64,000 nt of DNA, from assembly GCF_017591425.1 (NCBI RefSeq), contig NW_024466599.1, positions 74,566,501-74,630,500 of the forward strand, written 5' to 3'. This document shows positions 1 through 11,999 of this stretch, one piece after another. The notes beneath the pieces were generated by a model, which did not search any database, was not told where the DNA came from, and saw only the letters and a program-made list of their open reading frames with translations. The position numbers and the translations under genes were made by a program. This DNA is from Ochotona curzoniae. Lineage: Eukaryota; Chordata; Mammalia; Lagomorpha; Ochotonidae. Numbering within the stretch: the stretch's first letter is position 1; each line of letters starts with the position of its first letter.

Positions 1-1270
1 ATGTGGCATCTTAGTGCCACTTCTTTCAGGGCTCCCAGGTACTTTACTCTGCATTAGCTCCTCTGCAGGTTAATTTATAACGTGAACTAAAAATTTCTTC
101 CCGAACTCCAGAAGCCTGCACTGTGAGAGTTGAAAGATGCAGAAACTGAGGGACAAGACTTCTCTTTATGAGCAAGCGCAAAGACAAAAATTTCCTCTCT
201 TTAGTTAGTTAAGGAGCCTCCTGGACACGTTTGTAAATCACAGATGCTCCTGGACTCACGAGGGCTTCTAATGTTTCCATCCTGATAGACTCATTGGCAT
301 TAGTTTGAAACGCATTTAAACTACCTACCTTACTGAACATCTTCCTTTAACCTAGTCAACCTTAAATGTACTCAAAATACTTCCACTGGAACTATAGTCA
401 GGCATAATCACCTAACACAAAGCTTGTTTCGGAAAACAGTTGGAGAGCTCATGTAACACATCGAATACTGTACCAAAAGTGAAGGCAGAGCGGTTGGCTT
501 GCTACATTTGTGCACCGTCTTAGAACTGAAAAAAAAAATGTTAAATTGAACTTTTGTTGAGTCAAGGACTGTGTGTGTTGTTATCAAGTCACATGAACTA
601 GGTTGCAGGAATTTCATCTGGTGCCTGGGCAGTGTCTGCAGTAAAGGTTTGGATATTTCTCCATATGCTTGATGATTGGAAGGTCAGTTAAGGTAGAACC
701 AAGCTGAGTGTGAACTTGCAATTTTGGTGAAGAAGCAGAGAGAATGTTGCCTTCTCTGCAGGAGGGGAGGAAAAAATGGGAGAATGAGAAGGAGCTGTGG
801 CTCCTTCTGTCTGTGGCTGCTTCTCTCCAACCAACGCTGAGTTCCAATCCCTGATAGCTTTGTTGGCTGCAAATGCCACAAGCAAGAATGGATTCCCTGA
901 GATCGTGGTAGAAGCAGGATCATTCAGAGCACAAGGGACAGAGGATGCCATGGCAAGAGGTCTCTGCCCACCTCCTTGTAGAGCCCGGAGCTTCTCAGAC
1001 ACAGTGAAGCACCCATAGCACCCCTTGCCCATAGGTGAGACTCTGCATAGTCCATGGCTGGCAGTAAAATGTCTGATGAACATTACTCCATGAGACGGTC
1101 AATAGGAAGACCAGTCTACCTACACAGAAAATTCAGGAAAGCTTCTATTTTTAGGAAATGCAAGCTCATTGGAGTGCACTAGTGGTAAGAGGTAAGAACG
1201 GGAGACTGGGGCAAACTGAAATAATCTGCATTATGCTTCAAAAGTTTTTGCACACGCACACACATAAATA
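1..1270. other. Unassigned unique sequence
   Basis: No gene, RNA or interspersed repeat is recognised here. The longest open frame (688-1083, minus strand, 131 codons) has no recognisable motif, is overlapped by other frames and shows no splice or coding context, so I treat it as chance. Confidence 0.5.
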
Positions 1271-1530
1271 CATTTTTTGAAGGGCAGACACATAGAGAAA
1301 AACAAAGAAAGATCTTCCATCCAATAGTTCACTTCCCAAATGGCCACAATAGCCAGGTCTGGGTCAGATTGATATCAGGACCCCAGAACTCCATCGGGGT
1401 CTCCCACATAAATGCAGGAACCCAGGTCCTTGAGACATTTTATATTCCCAGAAGTTTATCATGGAGTTAACTCAGAAGTGGAATAGCTAGGACTGGTCTT
1501 GAAGCTCTGATGCCACAACACTGACCCCAA
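1271..1530 (-). mobile_element. CSINE (C-repeat SINE), antisense, old
   Basis: Read on the minus strand, the block shows the usual C-repeat order: box-B-like region, a central part matching the 'gtgggagaccccgatgg' type segment, then the 'gatggaagatctttc' and pyrimidine-rich end. It is heavily diverged, which suggests an old copy. The family is a tRNA-derived, non-coding SINE moved by L1. Confidence 0.8.
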
Positions 1531-2079
1531 TGAGACAATCATACAGCTAAGGTAATACCTAAAGTTCAAACAGGCCACACTGATACTTCTTTTTACAAAC
1601 TAAACAATCACAGTTTTAACGCAGATCCTCTTGGTGAGGTTCAATCAGTGCAGTGTCCAATGACTGAGGATGGATTAAGCCCTGCATCCTTTTACAACAT
1701 AGAAAACAACTCTGCCCAAAATGATAGCACAGAAACATTTTCATTGTTAAATATTTATGAACGTAAAAACAATGGATTTTGGACATTCTGTAGGTAGAGT
1801 TCCAAGATGACTGTACTTCCTCACTCCCTTCTCCCTCCTTAATCTCCTTTCTTCCCCACTCCTTCATCAATTTTTCCGAAAACATAATTTCAATCCACTT
1901 AATATTCACAGGCTTAATTTGCCACTAGCCATACCATTCCACAAGTAAAGGTAGGAAGACCATAGTGTCACTGAACTATAAGCATGGGCTTAAAACAACG
2001 GTCCTATCCCTAAGTTACCATTTCATTATTATTCATTTTTTGTATTCTATATTAGTGGCTGCAAACAAGAGAAAATGAC
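1531..2079. other. Unassigned sequence
   Basis: AT-rich DNA without a recognisable repeat or gene. The 97-codon minus-strand frame at 1616-1909 resembles no family I know. Confidence 0.4.
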
Positions 2080-2500
2080 ATTTATCTTGAGCCTGGCTTA
2101 TTTTCTCTAAGCATAATGATTTCCAGTTGCATCCATTTTATTGTAAAAGACAGGCTTTCCTCTTTTTAATAGCTGAGTAGTATTCCATAGAGTATATATG
2201 CCACATTGCCTTTGTCCGGTCATCAGATAATGGCCATCTGGGTTGATTCTATATCTTAGCTATTGGGAACTGAACTATAATAAGTATAACTCTTTCAGAA
2301 GCTGATTTTACTTCCTCTGGTTAAATTCTCAGGAGTGTGATTGGCTGGGTTATATGTTGGGTCTATTCTCAGATCTTTGAGGAGTCTCCATACCGTTTTC
2401 CGTAATGATTGTCCCACCAACAGTGGATTAGTGTACCTTCTCTGCTGCCATTCCTGCCAGCTTTTATTCTTGTCTGGCTTTTAAATGATAGCCCTTCTCC
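2080..2500 (-). mobile_element. L1 LINE 3' coding fragment, antisense
   Basis: The reverse complement reads as the end of L1 ORF2 and its flank. Recognisable segments are the 'ctgttggtgggac' block (near 2410), the 'cttaggtt/gattctatatcttagctattg' block (near 2245-2265) and 'gaatactactcagct' (2172-2187). It is a decayed 5'-truncated fragment with no open frame left. Only the terminal part of the reverse-transcriptase ORF is represented. Confidence 0.85.
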
Positions 2501-3784
2501 TTGGGGAGAGTGGAAACCTCATCACCACGCAAGCATTTGTTAGCACAAAGACTGGAAAGTGAACCAGACAGACCTATCCTGAGAGTGTGCGGGAATCCCT
2601 GTCCTGTCCTAAGCTCTAACATGTGGGTGTTCACGGCAGTCAGCCACCCTCTGGGACAGCTCAGCAGACAGGTTCCTGCTAACTCACGGGCCTGGAGAGC
2701 AGCTTGAGAGAAGGGTCTTTGAAGCCCTCTCCTCTGGAGGGTGGCTTCCTCTGCTAACCAAAAGCCCCTGATGCGTGGGTTTCTGATCAGAGTCTTTTAA
2801 ATGCTAAACAGGACTTACAGGATATTCTTTTCAGAAAAAGTGCACACATACCTTTCATCACACAGTGGATTTTGAACAGAACTCTATTTTCTAAGGAAGC
2901 CAGTTTGTGCTACTTTGGAGAGGAACCTTCTCTTTTGACCTCTTTGCCTCTCCAACAGATTTTTGAAAATGGTTTAAAACACTGGGATGTCTGGAAGGAC
3001 CCTTGGTCACAAACTATAGGTCCTCTCTTTAAGCCATGGATTTACTTCCAGTAGTCTCATTTTGGGAAAGAAACAGAAACAGCCAGCTTTGCAAAGCCGA
3101 TTCTTTGGACTCAAGCTAGATTTTGTGCTGTGTTACTGGGCCCTGGCCTTTGCATAACAAATTCCCCTCCTTCATTATTTGGAAACTGACTGTGGCAAGA
3201 CCGAGTTGACCTCTCTTTCAGAGGCCTTTATAAGAAGCTACAAGAAGCACTCAGTACCCATCAGAACCCTCAGTTTCCACAACCCATTTTCCCTGGAGTT
3301 ATACTCCATCAGCCTGTGGGCTGACACCTGCATTACTACAGGATGTGGTTTGATCACAAGCATTTGACTACGGCCTGTAAAATGTTGCTGGCCCTCCAGT
3401 CTGCAGCATCTGAGTCTGCAGTTAGCATCGTTCATCAAGTCAAAGCCAAGGACTTCAGACACTTCTCATGCCAGGTTTGTTCTACTTGATTATGCTGTGC
3501 ATATAACCACATGTAATGTAAAAGGGACTTAAAATTGATTTAAAGCAAAAACATACCTATTCTTATTTATGTCACTCTCTGTAGGTAGAGGAACAGGCTG
3601 GTGTGACCTTGTTCTGTTATGTCACTCATAGGTGTCTTGCCAACTCCAAGGTGTTCTTCTTAGTTCTGTGGTCCAAGAAAGCTTCTGCTACATCCATGTT
3701 CCAAGCAGCAGCACCAGGAAGAGGGCAGAACACTGTCCATCCTCCCTTTAAGGGTCTTATTTGGAATTTACATATACCATTTGT
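2501..3784. other. Unassigned unique sequence
   Basis: No known repeat or exon recognised over about 1.3 kb. Several frames of 60-75 codons occur (2501-2707, 2872-3054, 3179-3367) but none shows protein-like features or conserved motifs that I can name. Confidence 0.4.
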
Positions 3785-4092
3785 AAAGATGTATTTGTTT
3801 GTTTCAAAGGCAGCATTATATAGAGGGGGACACACACACACAGATCTTCCATTTGCTGGCTCACTATCCAAAAGGCTGCAATGCACATGGCTAGATCAGG
3901 TCAGTCCGGAGCCTGGAACTCTGTCTGGGTTTCCCGTATGGGTGCAGAGTCCCAAGGACTTAGGTCATCTCCTGCTGTTTTCCCGGGTGCAATAGCAGGG
4001 AGCTGTATCAGAAGAAGAGCGGGTGGGATTTGAATTGGCACTAAAATCCTGAAGACAGTGGCTTAACTTGCTCTGCCACAGCATCATCCCCT
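3785..4092 (-). mobile_element. CSINE, antisense
   Basis: Begins with the SINE tail complement (gatgtatttgtttgtttcaa) and runs through 'gatcttccatttgctggctcac', 'gggtgcagagtcccaagg' and 'gcagggagctg' blocks to the head near 4090. Near full length and moderately diverged. Confidence 0.88.
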
Positions 4093-4838
4093 TCATCTAT
4101 CACTTTTACATGTGTGCTTTGTTGAACTCTTAGTGGATAGACACACCTGACTACTAAGAATAAGAAACACTCTTATCTAAGACAATAGACTCAGCTCTCC
4201 GTTGAGGAGTCTGTTACTAAGAGAAAGAAGAGAACAGATCTGAACAGTGCTGATGGAAGTGAGAATCTATGAGGTGAGGCTGACAGCACAGACTTAATAT
4301 ACAGCAGCCAAATGGCATGTAGCTGAACATGCAAGAAGGTGCCATCAAAGATGTGTCAAGATTGGACAGGATTTGGGGAGGACAGCAGTCTCCCCATCTA
4401 CACAGTGGTCCAATAGAAGGTCTCTGATATAAAGCTGTTTTTAGAACATTAAAAGGCTTGCAAACTCCCAGGTGAAGTATTGAGCAGTAAATTGCGGTTC
4501 ATTTTTATCACTATTTTATCACATACTCGTTACCCAACCACGTGGTGGGGACATACAGCCATGCCACCAGCTCTGCAGCAGCAGTAGAAGCCAGGTTGAT
4601 CAATCAGGACCCCATCCTCTGAGAAACTGAGGACTTGTGTTGGTTTTGCTATTAGAGTTGTGGACACATGAGCGGGCACTCATTACAAGTTTTACCCTCC
4701 ATATGAAGCAACTTCTTGGAGTTGTAAATGCCACTTGCATCCCTTTCCTTCACTGTTTCTCCCCCTCCTTCTTTTTAAGAACCAAAACCAGGACTTTCAA
4801 AAGCAACCATAAAGCTGCGAATTTACAAAATCATAGTG
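4093..4838. other. Unassigned unique sequence
   Basis: No repeat, RNA or coding exon recognised. The 81-codon plus-strand frame at 4637-4882 runs into the following SINE and is not considered a gene. Confidence 0.4.
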
Positions 4839-5140
4839 CCAGGTTGCTACTGTGGCGCAGCAAGTTAAGCTGCTGTTTGTGATGCCAGCAGCAGTGATGC
4901 TGCTCCACTTCCCCGGAAACATGATGTTTATAGCAACGGGGGATGGCCCAAGACCTTGACCACCTGCATTCACGTGGGAGACCCACCAAGAGTTCAGGCT
5001 CCTGGCTGCAGCTGGCTTAGCCTCAGCCATTGTGGCCATTTGGAGAGTAAATCGGCAGATGAAAGATCTCTCTCTCTTTCTCCTTCTCTCTCCCTTTGTC
5101 TCTCCTTCTCTCTGTAACTGCCTTTCAAATAGCTAAATCT
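4839..5140 (+). mobile_element. CSINE, sense
   Basis: Starts 'ccaggttgctactgtggcgc' with an A-box-like head, contains 'gatggcccaagaccttg' and 'cacgtgggagaccc' blocks and ends with the CT-rich stretch and 'cctttcaaatagctaaatct'. The polypurine microsatellite that follows directly may have grown from its A-rich tail. Confidence 0.9.
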
Positions 5141-5143
5141 CCC

Positions 5144-5222
5144 AGGAAGGAAGGAACAAGGTAGTAAGGTAGGAAGGAAAGAAGGAAGTTAGGAAGTTAG
5201 GAAGTTAGGAAGGAAGGAAGGA

Positions 5223-5290
<68 letters not shown>

Positions 5291-5306
5291 GAGAAAGAGA
5301 GAAAGA

Positions 5307-5347
<41 letters not shown>

Positions 5348-5410
5348 AGAAAGAAAGAAAGAAAGAGAAAGAAAGAAAGAGAGAGAGAGAGAAAGAAAGA
5401 AAGGAAGGAA

Positions 5411-5460
<50 letters not shown>

Positions 5461-5482
5461 AAAAGAAAGAAAGAAAGAAAGA
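5144..5482. repeat. Polypurine microsatellite (GGAA)n/(GAAA)n
   Basis: About 340 bp in which one strand is almost entirely purine. It begins with GGAA units and three copies of an 'aggaagtt' variant (5175-5210), then becomes mostly GAAA with GA and AAG interruptions. Both strands give artefactual Phe/Ser/Leu-rich or Lys/Glu-rich frames. Such tracts are usually length-polymorphic and can adopt triplex structures. Confidence 0.97.
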
Positions 5483-7111
5483 CAAATTGAGAAAAGATTA
5501 CAATGGAAAGATGGAGACATTTAGCAAAGAGCTAAGAAGAATTTAAGTGTACACACCACGCAAATCCCTGGAACAAACAACAAAATAAATTCAACAACAA
5601 TGTGAAAAATCTGATTTCTCACGCTGCTATATCATTAGGCTAAAATGTCTTGGTTTCCAGCAGCAATAACAACAAATTCAGAAACCTCAACAGAGAAACA
5701 TGAAAGTCTGGCTCCATCAAAAGAAAAATAAATAAATAAAGGAACAAAGGCATTTCTTGGGAAATACGCAAGGCAAAGGTTTTTAAACAACTATCTTAAA
5801 GACGCTAAAAAATAACCGAAGAAATATAAAATGTCAAGAAAGCAACATATGAATAAAATTAAAACATCAAGAGCTAAGAAACCAAAAAAATAAACCAAGG
5901 AGAAATTCTCAAGCTAAATAGTATAATGATTGAAATAAAAATGTCCTAGCAGAGATTCAAAAGCAGATATGGGCAACCAGAAGAAACCAGTGACCATGAA
6001 GTTGGGCCACCTGAAACAACTGAGCCTGAAATTGCAGGAAAAACAGCCCAGGAAGGTGACCAGAGACTCACGTGTCTGTCAGGAGGACCACATACGAATC
6101 ATACCAGTCTCACTAGGAGCAGAGAATGAAGGAGACAGGTCAAAGAAATAGCACCTGAAAGTCTTCCACATTTGATGAAAAGCAATGAATGTTACTGGTT
6201 TCTAATACCATTGTGCTCGAATTACCCGTGTATTTAGTAGAGTAATGTTATACTAAATAGTTTGTACATCACGCAGCATTTGTAAATAACAGGCTGTAGC
6301 ATCTGTATTTAGAGAAAAACACTCTACAATGTTCATAAGCTGGAAAAAAATCACTTAAAATACAACTGTAAGTCTGTGTCCATATCATCCAGTGACACAT
6401 GACCAAATAAATACCTGAGAAGCCCAGTGATGCCAAATAGCCTGACCTCAAGGAGACTCACACCATGCGATATTATAGTCCAAGTGCAGAAATCCATGAA
6501 GAGAATATTAACAGAGAAGTGTTTTGTCACAGGCAATTCTCAATAAAATTACTCAACGTATTACCCTTAAGTTTTATATCTAAAATGCTAAAAGAAAAAA
6601 TATCAAGCAAGAATCCTGTTCCAACCAAACTGTCCTTTGAAAGTGACAGTGAATTTAAGACACACCCAGATAAGTAAAAGCCAAAAGAATGCATTATCAT
6701 CAGTACAACACTGCAAGAATTTCTAAAAAGAAGTCCTTCTGTTAGAAATGAAAGAATGGTTAAAAAAAAAAAAGTAACTTGAATGATGTAAAAATAATGA
6801 TCTGAGCAAAGGTAAATGCATGATTCATTTATAAAAAGCTAGTGCCATTTTAACTGCAGTTTGTAACTCTGAATTTAAGAGATCAATAAATTTTTAAAGA
6901 ACTATTCATTTCAGATCTTATGCTATTGTAATTTGGGTTTAACTACGCATCTGCTTTTCTTAAGAGAGAAGTGCATTTAAAATCAGTTTACACTTTTGGA
7001 CACGACATTTAGGACGTCAATACCTGAAGATATGTGGGTATGAAGTTATTTAAAAAGCAGAGCTTTTGTACATTATTGAAGTTAATCTGGCATGTATCCA
7101 AGATAGAGTGT
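5483..7111 (+). mobile_element. Ancient L1 LINE: ORF1 remnant and inter-ORF spacer
   Basis: A-rich sequence that follows the order of old mammalian L1s. It has a coiled-coil ORF1 remnant (about 5700-6180), a segment near 6590-6760 matching the 'aaactgtccttt...cccagataa' part of old L1s, and a spacer ending in 'gtacattattgaagttaatctgg' (7069-7091). It is riddled with stops. The same element continues after the SINE at 7459. It would have encoded the RNA-binding ORF1 protein but is now dead. Confidence 0.75.
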
Positions 7112-7124
7112 AACATTAAATGCT
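7112..7124. repeat. Target-site duplication, left copy
   Basis: aacattaaatgct flanks the following CSINE on the left. The right copy at 7446-7458 is aacattaaatact, with one mismatch. This marks L1-mediated insertion of the SINE into the older L1. Confidence 0.85.
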
Positions 7125-7445
7125 GAGGGCACGGTGCAGTACCCTAGTAGCTAAAGTCCTCACCTTGCATGGGATACCATATGGGCACTGGTGCTAATCC
7201 TGGCAACTCCACTGCCCATCCAGCTGCCTATTTGTGGCCTGGGAAAGCAGTTAAGGACGGCCCAAAGCTTTGGCACCCTGCACCTGCCTGAGAGACCCAG
7301 AAGAGGCTCCAGGCTCCTGGTTTAGGATTGTCACAGCTATAGCAGTTGCAGCTGCTTGAGGAGTGGATCATTGGACGGATGCTGTTCCTCTCTGTCTCTC
7401 CTCTTGTATATCTGACTGCCCAATATAAATAAATCTTTCCAAAAA
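7125..7445 (+). mobile_element. CSINE, sense, inserted in the old L1
   Basis: Full-length C-repeat of the same type as the youngest copies: B-box-like 'ggtgctaatcc' at 7190-7200, 'ggacggcccaaagctttgg', and an 'ataaataaatcttt' tail. The 13-bp duplication on both sides (7112-7124 and 7446-7458) shows it split the L1, so it is younger than the L1. Confidence 0.95.
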
Positions 7446-7870
7446 AACATTAAATACTAGATGTAAACCCCATGGTAACTCCAAAAAAATACAGCTATAG
7501 AGTATATTTTATTGCCATAATGTATTACCCAGGAGGAAATGAAAAGGGAATTAAAACATTTTACCAAAAAAAATCAACAAAGATACAAAAGAAGACAGCA
7601 ATTAAAAAAGAGTCAATAAAAGACATAAGGAACAGAAAACAAAGAGCAAAAGAACAAGTTTCTCCATATCAGTAATCACTATAAATATAAATGGATTAAA
7701 CTCTCCTGACAGAAGACAGATTGGTAAATGGATTAAAGCAAACATGATCCAGGTACTTGTTGCCTACAAGAGACTCACTTTAGACATAGAAAAAAAATAG
7801 TTCGAGAGTGAAAGGATAGAAAGTAATATTCCATTCATAAAGTAAGGTGAGGGGAGCGTGTGTGCCAGCA
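7446..7870 (+). mobile_element. Ancient L1 LINE: start of ORF2
   Basis: Continues the L1 interrupted at 7112. The 'ccccatggtaactccaaa' spacer is followed by the ORF2 start. Conceptual translation around 7670-7790 gives the endonuclease beginning (ITINGLNSP-like, then a KWIK-like and a decayed QETH region). It contains stops and ends near 7870, so it is a 3'-deleted fragment. Confidence 0.8.
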
Positions 7871-8110
7871 AGTCAACAATGGAAAGAGAATAACTGCATG
7901 ATTGCACTGAAGCAAAGTATAGAGAACCTTCAAATTCATCTAGGAAGAAAGTATAACATTGGTTTTCAGAATCTGGGGCTGGGGAAGGTTGAGGGAGGCA
8001 ATATTGAAGTGCAAGTGTTTAATTAGATGTAGAGCTTCAGTTTTGCAAGATGAGCAAGCCCTGGAGATAAATGGTAGCAGCTATCACTGTGTAATAGCAT
8101 AAACGTTCTT

Positions 8111-8431
8111 TTTAAAAAGATTGATCTATTTATTTGAAAAGCAAGGGAAAAGATACAGAGTGGGATTGAGAAAGAGATCGTGCATTTGCTAACTCAGTCC
8201 TCAAATGTTCACAATGGCCAGAGCTGGGCTGATCTGAGCCAGGAGCTTCATATGGATCTCCACCATGGGTGCAGGGGCCCAAACAGGTGGGCCATCCTCC
8301 ATTGCTTTCTCATATTCGATAGCGGGGAGTTGGATGAGAAGTGGAACATTCGGGACTCAAACTGGTTCTCATATGGGATGCTGGAACTGCAAATGGTACT
8401 TTTATCCACTACCCTACAGTGTTGGCCCCCA
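8111..8431 (-). mobile_element. CSINE, antisense
   Basis: Full-length antisense C-repeat: tail complement 'gatctatttatttgaaa', 'acaatggccagagctggg', 'catgggtgcaggggccc', 'tcatatgggatgctgg', ending at the head 'gttggcccccag'. The 142-codon frame 8180-8608 lies mostly inside it and is not a gene. Confidence 0.93.
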
Positions 8432-9440
8432 GCATATATGTTCTTACTACCACTGAACTGTTTATGTTACCGCAATTCTAAACATGTGTTATGCTTAAAA
8501 ATCAAATCGGGACAACAGACACAAATCAGACTACCTCAGACAGCCCTGGACATATGTGTATCTATCATGTGTACAGATGATGTTATAAATTTTGGATTTT
8601 CTGGATGATGAGAAAATTCTGAGTAAGAGTAAGGGGTATTTGAGTTTGACAGAAAAACATTTTGACTACTTTGTCGAACATTGATTTGGGACCTGACATA
8701 CTGCCATCCTCTCTTCTTGTTACTTTGTATGTGAACCACTCCTCCATTCTTTTACTTTCAGTCTCTTTGGTCTTTAGATGCAAACACCATCAGATTCAAG
8801 GCAAAGGAGGAGACTCCTTTACTTCCAACTAATCCCTTATCCCGCTCTCATGCCTTTATTTGCATCACCTGGGTCAACAGCAAGGTTTGTCTTCCTAGAA
8901 TGTCTCATCGTACAATTCTTCCTGGATTTTCAAAATAAGAAATAATTGTAGATCCTCTTTAATACTCTTTAACCATAATACCTTCTTTTCCAATTCAGCT
9001 TTTCCATTTGAGTATTCATCATTTTATATGTCTGTCATTCAGCTTTGTCGTCCTCTATCTGCATAGAATTACTGTTCTTGTAAAATCTTACATCCAGCTT
9101 TCAAGCTGCACATGTTTCCACCTGTTCGTGAAGTACAGCTTCTGCAGGCTGCATATCCCACGGCAGAGGCTCCCCTGCTTGCAACAAACCCATCGAAGTT
9201 GAAAAGATCTTGAGCCACAAAGCATTTAATCCTTGCAATCTATTGAATCAAAATCTGAAATACAGTTTTTACTGAACGGAATCACCTTCACACCATTGTA
9301 GAGCTGAAAAATTCTAAATCAAACTATCCTATGTTGGGAGCCAACTGTATTCTTATAAATCAGTACCTAAATATTGCCAGTTTGCAAAAATGGTTCACTC
9401 CACACCTTTCTCTGTGATTTGGGTATAGTAAAATAACCCT
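8432..9440. other. Unassigned unique sequence
   Basis: About 1 kb without a recognisable repeat, RNA gene or exon. Open frames of 60-67 codons occur on both strands with no motif. Confidence 0.4.
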
Positions 9441-9754
9441 GGACCCAGCGGCTAAATTCTCTCCTTGCATGCATTGGGATTCTGTGTGGGCGCTGGTTTG
9501 ATTCCTGGCTGCTTCACTTCCATCCAGCTCCCTGCTAGAGGCCTGGGAAAGCAGAAGAGGATGGCCCAAGGCCTTGCACCCTGTACCAGCATGGAAGACC
9601 TGGAAGAAGCTCCTGGCTTCTGGCTCCTGCCTTTGGATCAGCTCAGCTCCAGCCATTGCAGCCACTTGGGGAGTGAACCAGAGAATGGAATATCTTTCTA
9701 TCTCTTCTACTCTCTGTAGATCTGCCTTTCAAGTAAAAATAACTTTTTAGAAAA
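9441..9754 (+). mobile_element. CSINE, sense
   Basis: Starts 'ggacccagcggctaaattct', includes 'gaggatggcccaaggcctt' and 'cttggggagtgaacca', and ends at a short A-rich tail. A short duplication (ataaccct at 9433-9440, repeated just after 9755) flanks it. Confidence 0.92.
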
Positions 9755-10250
9755 GATAACCCTTTATTTCTATTTTCTAGCACGATAATAACATTACAAA
9801 TAAGGAAAGATTTGCATTGCAAAAGTATTTTAATCGTGAAAGTTCAGCACATGTAGGGAACATGCTATTTATGGTCTGTTGAGAAGCCCTTATTCAAAAG
9901 GCAATCCCTGAAAAAGTGAATCTTCTCTCCTGGCCTATCTTGCAGCAATGTGGCCGTTCCCGCTCTGGGTTTTGCACTCATGCCCAAGAGTGATTAGAAG
10001 CGCTGAGAATCTGACTTTCCATTAGCCCTTCCAGCCTTCATTTTGGTATCTTGGATATCAGTTGTGCCAGGTAAAGGCACAACTTCACCAGAGAACACTG
10101 TGATTAGCGTATCGGATCACTGAGTGATAATGAGGTGATAAATCTTCAATAAGAAAGGACTTCGTGGGAAGTATGTGCTGGTGATACTGGCAATAAGAGA
10201 ACGGAACAGCATGGGTACTCCTGTCTAGTGATAACCCTCAATACAAGCAA
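9755..10250. other. Unassigned sequence
   Basis: No repeat or gene recognised. AT-rich with scattered TGATAA and TAAT-like words but no coherent element. Confidence 0.4.
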
Positions 10251-10574
10251 ATGGAGAAGGAAGCTACTGGACCCACCAATCACCCTTCCAGCATGTACGG
10301 AAGTGGGTGCTGTAACTACATACCCTGTGGAATCTGGAGAAAGTGTAGGAAAAAGCCTTTAAAGTCAGAAACAACTTTGACACTGGAATATAAGGGAAAT
10401 GAGATAACCAGTGGCTATTTTGATTTTAACTACAGTGAAGATGAAGGAGCTACAATCCTTCCCTCTGCCCATAGTGAGAGACAAGAATGGTTTGTGGATG
10501 CAGCTTTGAATCTTGCACTCTGGCTAGAATTTCCTGATGATGAGTTAGTTGGTTTGTTTAAAACACTACTTTGA
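10251..10574 (+). other. Unassigned 107-codon open frame
   Basis: An ATG-initiated frame that is not low complexity. It has a Cys cluster near residues 20-33 and an acidic patch near residues 62-66 (SEDEG). I recognise no family. It ends just before an antisense MLT1 LTR fragment. It could be a relic of an old element or retrocopy, or chance. There is no promoter, splice or polyadenylation evidence. Confidence 0.15.
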
Positions 10575-10576
10575 GC

Positions 10577-10674
10577 CAGTATCCTAGTTTGTTCTGCTCT
10601 AACAAATTACCGTAAGGATGGATTAAACAATAAATTTTGACTTTTTCAAAGTTCCAGAGTCTGGAAGTCCAGTT
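10577..10674 (-). mobile_element. MLT1-type MaLR LTR fragment, antisense
   Basis: 'atcctagtttgttctgctct' followed by 'aacaaattaccgtaaggatgg' and 'ttccagagtctggaagtcca' matches the reverse complement of the 3' end of MLT1 LTRs (ERVL-MaLR, a non-autonomous endogenous retroelement). Only about 100 bp remain, cut by the following CSINE. Confidence 0.7.
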
Positions 10675-10680
10675 CTTTTC

Positions 10681-10968
10681 TTTTGGAGTGAAAGGAGAAA
10701 GAGAGAGAGAGAAGGGGAGATCATCCCCACACCGGTTCACACCCAAGATGGTCACGGCAGCCGGGGCTAGGTCATGCCAAACTCAGAAGCCTAGAACTCC
10801 GTCCTGGTCTCCCATACAAGTGGAAAGGGCCTAAGTGCTTGTTCATCTTCTGCTGCTTTCCCAAGCACATGAGTTGAGCGTTTGGAGCAGCTAAGATCTG
10901 AGCCGTCACTCTGGTGTGGGATGTTAGTGTTGCAAACTGGTGACAGAACCCACTGTACTGCCGGTCTC
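10681..10968 (-). mobile_element. CSINE, antisense
   Basis: Diverged antisense C-repeat joined to the MLT1 fragment. Visible blocks are a purine-rich tail complement, 'agaactccgtcctggtctccc', 'tgctgctttccc' and 'gtgggatgttagtgttgc'. It is followed directly by a (CA)n tract. Confidence 0.82.
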
Positions 10969-10975
10969 TCATGAT

Positions 10976-10978
<3 letters not shown>

Positions 10979-11018
<40 letters not shown>
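10979..11018. repeat. (CA)n microsatellite
   Basis: An uninterrupted AC dinucleotide tract of about 40 bp (20 units). It produces Cys/Val-rich artefact frames on the minus strand. Confidence 0.98.
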
Positions 11019-11020
<2 letters not shown>

Positions 11021-11663
11021 TCTAGTGCAGAAACTATTGCACAAAAAGATTAAGCAACCTCCTGAAGAGTCAATGATTTCCTGGCATCCAGACCAAAGTT
11101 CAACAAACATCAGTTCTTATTGAGCTCAACTAAAACTGGCTGCCAAGGACCCTGCAGCCAGGTAAATGTAGATTGATGATGGTACCTGGGACCCAGAGCC
11201 TTAGCGGGGCAAGCCAAGGCCTCCTCCAGGCTCCCAGCATGGATCTTCTAATAACACCATTTTGTTTGAGAATCCTCTGCTCTGCTAGAAAATGTAAAAA
11301 ACATATTTCCATAACGTGTGAGTGCCTGTTGTTGTAACAGGTAAAGTCATACAACTACAGAACATTAAAAATAAAGAACAGCTTTCCCTCCTTTACTTGA
11401 CCCAAAAGCTTTGTGTATGTCTTTCTAGAAGAATGTCTTAGATGAAGAGAAGGTCCGTATTAGCAAGGGCTGAATGGTTCAAATACTTTCCTCCCTGAAT
11501 CAGAGTTGCCTTTCAAAGTCTTATGTGAATGACGCCAATAAGGCGGACACTTAACTTAGTTCTGGTGCTTAGCACTCACAGTGTGGACTTAGTCTGCATC
11601 TAGTCCTTAGATGGGCGGGTGCCCCAGTGAGTGATTCTAGGTATCTCTGTGAGACTACAGGGT
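11019..11663. other. Unassigned sequence
   Basis: No gene or clear repeat. The part near 11540-11660 may be the diverged 5' half of the MaLR LTR whose 3' part lies at 12000-12198. Confidence 0.35.
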
Positions 11664-11999
11664 CTTTTTTTTTTTTTTTTAAGACTTATTTCTATTGGAA
11701 AGCCAGATTTATAAATAGAAGGAGAGACAGAGAGAAAGATCCTGTGTTTGCTGGTTCATTCCCCAACTGGCCAAAGAGTTGGAGCTGAGCTGATCCACAG
11801 CCAGAAGCCAGGAGCTTCTCCTAGGTTTCCCACACAGGTGCAGGGTTCCAAGGCACTGGGCTGCCCTCTGCAGCTTTCCCAGGCCACAAGCAGGGAGCTG
11901 GATGGGAAGTGGAGCTGCCAGGACACGAGTTGGCATGCATATGGAATGCTGGTGTGTCAAAGGTGAAAATTTGGCCACTGAGCCATCACTCTGGGCCCA
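11664..11999 (-). mobile_element. CSINE, antisense, with long oligo-T end
   Basis: A run of about 17 T (complement of the A tail) is followed by 'aagacttatttctattggaa', 'ctggttcattccccaactgg', 'gtgcagggttccaagg' and 'caagcagggagctggatggg', ending with 'ctctgggccc'. Near full length. It appears to sit inside an MST-like LTR. Confidence 0.94.

Noticed and set aside
5189..5520. Two open frames of about 100 codons rich in Phe, Leu and Ser on the minus strand
   Set aside because: They are translations of the polypurine microsatellite and have no biological frame.
10772..11018. Minus-strand frames starting with a Cys/Val repeat
   Set aside because: They start in the (CA)n tract and continue through an antisense CSINE.
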